From contig QMOP01000100.1 in the NCBI GenBank assembly GCA_003650255.1, forward strand, positions 1-5,566: a stretch of 5,566 nucleotides of DNA. Reading direction: 5' to 3'. Below the pieces are notes generated by a model, which worked only from the letters and a program-made list of their open reading frames with translations, had not been told where the DNA came from and searched no databases. Source of the stretch: Caldisericota bacterium (GTDB lineage: Bacteria > CG03 > B21-G15). Of the stretch, positions 1 through 3,883 are shown piece by piece; positions within the stretch are counted from its first letter, which is position 1; each line of letters starts with the position of its first letter. The translations under genes were made by a program, and so were the position numbers.

Positions 1-2
1 AT

Positions 3-689
3 CTTATTTATTACATTTTAGGAATGGTGATTGTTGTAGTGTTTTTTACGACTTATATCATGTTTTTATCTCATCAGAAAAAGATTGATATTGAGAAGGA
101 AAAGATTAAGAGTGAATTTGAGAAAAAGCAGAGGGAAAGGGAGGAAAGATTAAGAAGGGAACTTGAAAGGTTAAAGATGGTTCTTGAAGAGGAAAGGAAA
201 AAAGAACTTGAAAAAAGAAGAAGGGAACTTGAGGAAAAAAGAGTTGAAATTGAGAAAAAAAGGCAGCAGGAATTTGAGAATAAGATTAAGGAACTCGAAG
301 AAAGGATAAAAAGAGAAAAGAAAATAGAGGAGATTTTGAAGAGAGAAGAGAAGAAAGAGATGCCCGAACCTGCTTCAAAAGAAACTGATGATATATGGAA
401 GATAAAAAGGGTGGATATTCCAATGGATTATACAGAACTTGAGAAGATGTTAAAGAGTGATTTAAAGAGTATGAGGATTCATGCACTCTGGGCACTTGGA
501 GAAAAAGGTGGAAGGATTTCATACCAGATATTAAGTGATTTTTTAAAGGATGATATATCATTTGAGGAAAAAAGGGAGGCATTAAAGGCATTAAAGAAAA
601 TGTTACTTTTTGAAGATACACCTCAGGATATAAAGTTGAAGATAGAGGAGATTTTAAAGGAGGAAAGAAGAAAAGGCTGGATTGTATAG
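3..689 (+). CDS. Membrane-anchored coiled-coil protein with C-terminal HEAT-like domain (5' end outside window)
   Basis: Function not recognised. The frame is open to the window's left edge. The first in-window ATG (base 24) is a poor start because it lies inside a hydrophobic stretch: the preceding codons read LIYYILG and continue into MVIVVVFFTTYIMFL. It also has an AGGA directly against it with no spacer. The true start is therefore probably upstream. Counting from that Met, residues 1-16 finish a transmembrane helix. Residues about 18-112 are a highly charged coiled coil rich in Glu, Lys and Arg. Residues 113-121 (MPEPASKET) form a linker. Residues about 135-215 form a helical domain with a HEAT-repeat look: MRIHALWALGEKGG at 150-163, then paired helices up to KALKKML at 188-194. 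The protein is probably a membrane-tethered scaffold, with the HEAT-like part facing the cytoplasm. Stop TAG is at 687-689, 28 bases before tRNA-Leu. HEAT assignment is by eye only. Confidence 0.75.
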   Translation, partial: LIYYILGMVIVVVFFTTYIMFLSHQKKIDIEKEKIKSEFEKKQREREERLRRELERLKMVLEEERKKELEKRRRELEEKRVEIEKKRQQEFENKIKELEERIKREKKIEEILKREEKKEMPEPASKETDDIWKIKRVDIPMDYTELEKMLKSDLKSMRIHALWALGEKGGRISYQILSDFLKDDISFEEKREALKALKKMLLFEDTPQDIKLKIEEILKEERRKGWIV

Positions 690-717
690 AAAAATTTTGT
701 TATATATTAAAAAATAA

Positions 718-803
718 GGGCGAGTGGCGGAATTGGCAGACGCACGGGACTTAAAATCCCGGGGAAGGTTTCTTCCGTGAGGGTTCGAGTCCCTCCTCGC
801 CCA
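718..803 (+). tRNA. tRNA-Leu (anticodon UAA)
   Basis: A complete class II tRNA can be folded by hand. The acceptor stem GGCGAG-type 7 bp pairs 718-724 with 796-802, and the discriminator is A803. The anticodon stem CGGGA/TCCCG (745-749/757-761) holds loop CTTAAAA with anticodon TAA at 752-754, which reads UUA and UUG. A long variable arm follows (about 762-778), as expected for leucine. The T arm is GAGGG-TTCGAGT-CCCTC (779-795). CCA is not encoded; the next bases are AATC. It lies 28 bases after the stop of the preceding coiled-coil gene, with no convincing separate promoter, so co-transcription is plausible. Confidence 0.97.
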
Positions 804-820
804 AATCAAACAAGTTTCGT

Positions 821-858
821 TGCAAAATTTAAAATGCAAATTTTAAAATGCAAAATTG
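821..858. repeat. Tandem 14-bp A/T-rich repeat beside tRNA-Leu
   Basis: Two full copies and one partial copy of a 14-base unit, TGCAAAATTTAAAA (821-834), TGCAAATTTTAAAA (835-848) and TGCAAAATTG (849-858), fill the gap between tRNA-Leu and the end of the four-helix-bundle gene. The segment also contains a weak 7-bp A/T hairpin (AAAATTT 824-830 with AAATTTT 838-844). There is no GC-rich stem followed by a T run, so I do not call a terminator here although two transcripts converge. Confidence 0.75.
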
Positions 859-1226
859 TGGTTTTTATTTCTTTTTGGCTGTGAGTATTGATTTTGCAAT
901 GATATTGGTTAATTCTTTAGCTTCATCAATAAGACTATCTACTTTTTTCAAATTGGATTTTTTTATTAATCGCAACCAGTATAGTGATTCGCGTAGTTCC
1001 TTCAGAGTAATTTGTAATTTATGAATGAAATCTGCACGGCTTTCTCCTGCACATGCTTCTTCATAATTTGCACCTGCTGAAGTTGCTGACCGCATTATTT
1101 GTCTTCCAATATGCTGACCGATTGGATTTTTATTAATTTGCATTGTAAGTCTAATTATTTTTGATGCAAATTCTAATAAACGGTCAGAAAGTTCATCCTG
1201 CATCTTACACTTTTATTTTGCATTTT
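845..1226. mobile_element. Possible small cassette: four-helix-bundle gene between 12-bp inverted repeats
   Basis: AAAATGCAAAAT at 845-856 recurs as its exact reverse complement ATTTTGCATTTT at 1215-1226. The pair encloses the whole four-helix-bundle gene and nothing else. The enclosed gene uses arginine codons unlike those of its neighbours (5 of 7 are CGN), and the left end lies about 40 bases from a tRNA 3' end. No target-site duplication and no recombinase are visible. The repeats are low-complexity A/T sequence, so chance or a simple-repeat origin remains possible. Confidence 0.3.
865..1203 (-). CDS. Four-helix-bundle protein, S23/23S rRNA intervening-sequence protein (IVP) family
   Basis: At 112 residues it has the usual length and pattern of the S23/IVP four-helix-bundle family. 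It has an N-terminal helix (LLEFASKIIRLTMQIN), then IGQHIGRQIMRSATSAGANYEEA at about 29-50 with the family's RS-x-S-GANY-type core. RADFIHKLQITLKELRESLYWLRLI (56-80) follows, and then a last helix. Relatives were first found inside 23S rRNA intervening sequences. They are also widespread as free genes of unknown role and are related to the Avd subunit of diversity-generating retroelements. No reverse transcriptase or rRNA is in this window. The ATG is the only usable start, since an in-frame TAA lies 12 bases upstream; no Shine-Dalgarno is evident. Five of its seven Arg codons are CGN, against about one in sixteen in the upstream gene, which suggests a foreign origin. It is last in the leftward gene set. 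Confidence 0.85.
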   Translation of the reverse strand: MQDELSDRLLEFASKIIRLTMQINKNPIGQHIGRQIMRSATSAGANYEEACAGESRADFIHKLQITLKELRESLYWLRLIKKSNLKKVDSLIDEAKELTNIIAKSILTAKKK

Positions 1227-1248
1227 TCATTTTTCATTTTTCATTTTT
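1221..1248. repeat. Four tandem copies of heptamer CATTTTT
   Basis: Four perfect copies of CATTTTT (AAAAATG on the minus strand) run from 1221 to 1248. They fill the space between the four-helix-bundle gene and the acyltransferase gene, and continue into the latter's 3' end. The last codons of that gene (NEK and stop TGA at 1234-1236) are made of this repeat. Copy number could vary by slippage, which would change the C-terminus of the neighbouring protein. Confidence 0.85.
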
Positions 1249-2349
1249 CAATTCTTTCTCATATATCCTATATCTCTTATAAAGCATTCCTCCCATCATC
1301 TCTGCTGCTCTGTTTGTGAGAATATTATCCTCTAAAATCCATGAGAATTCGCACCATTTATATCCTTTTTTAAGAGCATAATCAAGTGAATGCCAGTAAA
1401 GAAGAACATCAATTCCAATTTTTCTGTATTTTTCTTTTATTCCAAGAGTAAGAAGTCGGCAGGTTCTTATTTTTGGTGCATAATATAGAAGTTTTATAAT
1501 TCCAATTGGAGTCAACCTTCCATTCAACATTTTTATAACCTGATTGTAATCAGGAAGGGCCATTAAGAATCCTGCTGGATCATTTTCATAAAATGCTATC
1601 TGTAACAGTCCCGGGTCAACAAGAGGTTTTAATTTCTTTGCCATATGTTCAATCTCTTCTTTTGTCATAGGGACAAACCCCCAGTTTTTTTCCCAGGCAG
1701 AGTTGTAAATATCAAGAACAATATCAACTTCCCTTCTAAAATTTTTTAAGTCAATCTCTCTCACTTTTAATTTTGGAAATTTCTCTTTTACTTTCTCTGA
1801 TAATCTTTTTAATCTTTCAACAGGACCATTTACAACAGGCATTAGCCATGCATACAAATCCTTTGCTTTTTTATATCCACATTTTTCAATTAAGTTTATG
1901 TAGTATGGAGGGTTGTATGTCATCATTAAAAATGGTGGAGATGCAAATCCCTCTATTAAAAGAGCACATTCATCATTTGTGCTTGGATTCATAGGCCCTC
2001 TTAAGATTTCCATTCCCTTTTCCTTTGCCCATTCTTCAACATATGTAAATAATCTTTTTGCTACATCAAGATCATTTACTACTTCAAAGAAACCGAAAAA
2101 TCCACATTTTTCTTTATGAAAGTTTATGTGATTATAATCAATAATTCCAACAATCCTTCCAACAATCTCTCCATTTTTATAGCATGTAAATATTACCTTT
2201 TCAGCATGCTTCCAGAATGGATTTTTTTCACCTAAAATTTCCTTTACCTCACTTATCAAAGGTGGAACCCAGTAAGGGTCTCCTTTGTAAATTTTAAATG
2301 GAAGTAGAAAAAAATTTTTTAGATTTTCTTCGTCCTTCCTGATCTCCAT
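1234..2349 (-). CDS. GNAT-fold acyltransferase-like protein, candidate bacterial ceramide synthase (bCerS-like)
   Basis: This 371-residue protein belongs to a conserved family I recognise by YKGDPYWVPPL (21-31), NPFWKHAE (43-50), KCGFFGFFE (81-89), RGPMNPSTNDECALLIEGF (117-135) and MMTYNPPYY (142-150). The C-terminal half carries a GNAT-like acyl-carrier fold: TLGIKEKYRKIGID (301-314), then EFSWILEDNILTNRAAEMMGG (334-354) and YKRYRIYEKEL. It has no signal peptide or clear transmembrane helix. The start codon lies inside the end of the upstream synthase gene (31-base overlap), which points to translational coupling. Known: a GNAT-superfamily protein, bCerS, N-acylates 3-ketosphinganine in bacterial sphingolipid synthesis. 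Inferred: next to a serine-palmitoyltransferase-like gene this protein is a good candidate for that step. It could equally be an acyltransferase for another amino-ketone. The final LKNEK comes from an A/T heptamer repeat. Confidence 0.75.
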   Translation of the reverse strand: MEIRKDEENLKNFFLLPFKIYKGDPYWVPPLISEVKEILGEKNPFWKHAEKVIFTCYKNGEIVGRIVGIIDYNHINFHKEKCGFFGFFEVVNDLDVAKRLFTYVEEWAKEKGMEILRGPMNPSTNDECALLIEGFASPPFLMMTYNPPYYINLIEKCGYKKAKDLYAWLMPVVNGPVERLKRLSEKVKEKFPKLKVREIDLKNFRREVDIVLDIYNSAWEKNWGFVPMTKEEIEHMAKKLKPLVDPGLLQIAFYENDPAGFLMALPDYNQVIKMLNGRLTPIGIIKLLYYAPKIRTCRLLTLGIKEKYRKIGIDVLLYWHSLDYALKKGYKWCEFSWILEDNILTNRAAEMMGGMLYKRYRIYEKELKNEK

Positions 2350-3611
2350 AAACCAGCCATCCAGTGAATAAATGTTCTTCTGTTAAAAAGTTTTCTCTTC
2401 TTAATCGGTCTTCTTCTAATACCTTTTATTATTCCAAGTTCCTTTCCAGCAATTTCAAATGCTCTTAATGCCATGTCAAGATTCCTTTTTGTATGAGTTG
2501 CCATCATACTCACTCTTATCAATGCTCTATTTGGTGGAACAGCAGGAGAGACAACAGGAGTTGTAAACACACCTAAATCAAAAAGCAATCTCCACATTTG
2601 AAAAACTTTAAGATTATCTCCAACAATAACAGGGATTATAGGTGTTGTTGAGTCTCCTGTATCAAAACCAAGTGATTGCAATCCTTCTCTCATATATTTT
2701 GTATTCTCCCATAATCTTTTTATCCTTCTTTTTCCTCTTTTTATTATTCTTAGTGCTTCAATCACACTTGCAACATTACTCGGAGATGGACTTGCGCTGA
2801 AAATTAATGCCCTTGCCATATGTTTTATATAGTGGATTGTGTCTTCATCTGCTGCTATAAAACCTCCGATTGATGCAAGTGATTTTGAAAATGTTCCCAT
2901 TATTATGTCAACTTCATCAGTTAAACCAAAATACTCACATGTTCCCCTTCCGTTAAAATTTCTTCCCATAACTCCTATTCCATGTGCATCATCAACCATA
3001 AGGCGAGCATTGTATTTTTTCTTTAATTTTATAAGTTCAGGAAGAGGAGCAACATCTCCTTCCATACTGAATACTCCATCAACAACAATAAGTTTTGGAA
3101 CTTCAATCGGTACTGATTTCAAAACTCTTTCAAGGTCTTCCATATCATTGTGTTTAAATCTAAGCATTTTTCCAAATGAAAGACGACAGCCATCAATTAT
3201 TGATGCATGGTCATACTTATCAGTTATAACATACTCATTTTTTCCGACAATACTGGATATGCAACCAAGATTTGCCTGCATTCCTGTTGTAAATACAATA
3301 CAGGCAGGTTTCCCTATAAAATCGGCTATTTCTTTTTCAAGTTGCTCATGGATATCAAGTGTTCCATTTAGAAATCTTGAACCAACACATCCCACTCCAT
3401 ACTTTTGAATTGCTCTTATTGAAGCCATTTTGAGTCGCCAGTTTGAAGCGAGACCAAGATAATTATTTGAACCCATCATTATCATTTTTTTTCCTTCACA
3501 GAGCACAACGGGATTTTGAGGAGATTCAATCCTGTGGAAATATGGATAAACTCCAAGTGCCTGAACCTCTTTTGCAGCAGTAAAATTTTTACATTTATCA
3601 AATAAATCCAC
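2319..3611 (-). CDS. PLP-dependent alpha-oxoamine synthase, serine palmitoyltransferase-like
   Basis: At 430 residues it has the full fold-type I alpha-oxoamine synthase layout. Visible are GSNNYLGL (47-54), GVGCVGSRFLNGTLDIHE (72-89), the ring-stacking His135 in DHASIIDGC, VDDAHGIGVMG (206-216) with Asp208 and His210, the Schiff-base Lys243 in GTFSKSLASIGGF, and Arg366 in ALIRVSMMATHT. GSRFLNGT, ANLGCIS, DGCRL, RFKHND and FSMEGDVAPLPEL match the serine palmitoyltransferase branch better than BioF or Kbl. Expected reaction: L-serine plus an acyl thioester gives 3-ketosphinganine, CO2 and free thiol, in the cytoplasm or at the inner membrane face. BioF or Kbl activity cannot be excluded, but no biotin or threonine-catabolism genes are nearby. 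The start is GTG, supported by AAGGGGG just upstream; the next in-frame codons upstream lack a start before a stop. Residues 395-430 form a basic tail (14 Lys/Arg) whose end overlaps the next gene. Confidence 0.88.
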   Translation of the reverse strand: MDLFDKCKNFTAAKEVQALGVYPYFHRIESPQNPVVLCEGKKMIMMGSNNYLGLASNWRLKMASIRAIQKYGVGCVGSRFLNGTLDIHEQLEKEIADFIGKPACIVFTTGMQANLGCISSIVGKNEYVITDKYDHASIIDGCRLSFGKMLRFKHNDMEDLERVLKSVPIEVPKLIVVDGVFSMEGDVAPLPELIKLKKKYNARLMVDDAHGIGVMGRNFNGRGTCEYFGLTDEVDIIMGTFSKSLASIGGFIAADEDTIHYIKHMARALIFSASPSPSNVASVIEALRIIKRGKRRIKRLWENTKYMREGLQSLGFDTGDSTTPIIPVIVGDNLKVFQMWRLLFDLGVFTTPVVSPAVPPNRALIRVSMMATHTKRNLDMALRAFEIAGKELGIIKGIRRRPIKKRKLFNRRTFIHWMAGLWRSGRTKKI

Positions 3612-3615
3612 ACTA

Positions 3616-3622
3616 CCCCCTT
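3616..3622 (-). promoter_or_regulatory. Ribosome binding site for the GTG-started synthase gene
   Basis: On the minus strand AAGGGGG sits four bases before the GTG at 3611-3609. It decides the start: no ATG lies in frame between this GTG and the upstream in-frame TAA (3647-3645), and the first conserved family motif follows about 15 residues into the protein. Confidence 0.6.
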
Positions 3623-3626
3623 TTTC

Positions 3627-3656
3627 TTGACAAGATTTACTTCGTTATGATAGAAT
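3627..3656 (+). promoter_or_regulatory. Rightward sigma70-type promoter for the coiled-coil gene
   Basis: A perfect -35 TTGACA (3627-3632) is followed by an 18-base spacer and -10 TAGAAT (3651-3656, one mismatch to TATAAT). A TG one base before the -10 (3648-3649) makes it an extended -10. Transcription would begin near 3663. That leaves a leader of about 220 nt before the ATG at 3884, most of it occupied by the inverted-repeat element. Its -10 overlaps that of the leftward promoter, so only one polymerase can occupy the site at a time. Confidence 0.65.
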
Positions 3657-3675
3657 TTAAAAGAGAAAGTGTCAA
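3647..3675 (-). promoter_or_regulatory. Leftward sigma70-type promoter for the synthase operon
   Basis: On the minus strand there is a perfect TTGACA (3675-3670), a 17-base spacer and TATCAT (3652-3647, one mismatch to TATAAT). The transcript would start near 3640 and reach the GTG start after about 30 nt, a normal short leader containing the AAGGGGG site. It should drive the synthase, the acyltransferase and possibly the four-helix-bundle gene. It shares its -10 bases with the opposing rightward promoter. Confidence 0.65.
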
Positions 3676-3757
3676 GAATTTTATGGCTCTGTGGTAAAAA
3701 TGATATAGGTGGTTTTTCCCGAGGGGGCTTTACGTCTGAGGACATGTTGCTTTCTAC

Positions 3758-3777
3758 CCCGCCTGACAGTAGGCGGG
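3758..3777. repeat. Hairpin CCCGCCT/AGGCGGG
   Basis: CCCGCCT (3758-3764) and AGGCGGG (3771-3777) form a perfect 7-bp stem around a 6-base loop, GACAGT. It sits inside the larger inverted-repeat element. No T run follows, so it does not look like an intrinsic terminator for the leader transcript. Confidence 0.7.
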
Positions 3778-3780
3778 CAG

Positions 3781-3802
3781 GCCTGCCTGCCGGCAGGCAG
3801 GC
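3781..3802. repeat. 22-bp perfect palindrome (PAGRQA-type repeat)
   Basis: The core CCTGCCTGCCGGCAGGCAGG (3782-3801) extends by one pair on each side to a 22-bp perfect palindrome built of CCTG/CAGG steps. An overlapping 12-bp palindrome, GGCAGGCCTGCC, covers 3776-3787. Translated in either direction the palindrome yields LPAGRQA-like peptides. From memory, such peptides recur in spurious hypothetical proteins of many metagenomic genomes, which suggests a widely dispersed repeat. Confidence 0.8.
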
Positions 3803-3872
3803 GCAGGACGTAGAGCGAGCCACACTCGCGAGCGTCCCCCGAGGGGAAAGCCACCTGTATAATAAAATTTAT

Positions 3873-3880
3873 AAGGAGGG
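3873..3880 (+). promoter_or_regulatory. Strong Shine-Dalgarno for the coiled-coil gene
   Basis: AAGGAGGG at 3873-3880 has its GGAGG core four bases from the ATG at 3884, and fixes that start. It lies 12 bases beyond the 3' arm of the inverted-repeat element in A/T-rich sequence, so the site would stay unpaired when the element folds. Confidence 0.85.
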
Positions 3881-3883
3881 AAA

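Larger units (their letters stand above)
3703..3860 (+). repeat. GC-rich long inverted-repeat element in the 5' leader of the coiled-coil gene
   Basis: Two 25-base arms (3703-3727 and 3836-3860) are inverted copies, beginning ATATAGGTGG and, reverse-complemented, ATACAGGTGG. They match at 20 of 25 positions. Directly inside them a second stem pairs 3728-3737 with 3806-3815 (CTTTACGTCT with GGACGTAGAG). Smaller hairpins lie within: 3758-3764/3771-3777, 3781-3791/3792-3802, and CGAG/CTCG at 3816-3819/3825-3828. In plus-strand RNA every stem mismatch except one tandem GA step is a G-U pair. The block is far richer in G+C than the surrounding DNA and looks inserted between promoter and ribosome binding site. 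It codes for nothing convincing. It may be a MITE- or REP-like repeat, a structured leader RNA, or the former adapted as the latter. No target duplication is visible. Confidence 0.7.

Noticed and set aside
690..717. Separate promoter for tRNA-Leu (TATATT near 703-708)
   Set aside because: The best -35-like sequence (TTGTAT, 682-687) is only 15 bases away and overlaps the preceding stop; too weak to call in A/T-rich DNA.
654..839. Minus-strand ORF of 61 codons with RRDSNPHGR-like translation
   Set aside because: It lies antisense to tRNA-Leu; the RRDSNP-type peptide is the classic false translation of a tRNA's complement.
804..864. Terminator between converging transcripts
   Set aside because: Only weak A/T hairpins are present; there is no GC stem followed by a T run.
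865..1203. Avd subunit of a diversity-generating retroelement
   Set aside because: The fold family is related, but no reverse transcriptase, template repeat or variable repeat is present in the window.
821..1248. CRISPR-like array
   Set aside because: The repeats are 7 and 14 bases, directly tandem, A/T-only in character and without spacers.
2839..3408. Plus-strand ORF of 189 codons opposite the synthase gene
   Set aside because: The opposite strand encodes a full, motif-complete enzyme; this frame shows no family features.
3858..3863. Perfect TATAAT just before the coiled-coil gene
   Set aside because: No -35 lies at 16-18 bases upstream, the TG is not correctly spaced for an extended -10, and a start near 3870 would leave almost no leader. 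A complete promoter exists at 3627-3656.
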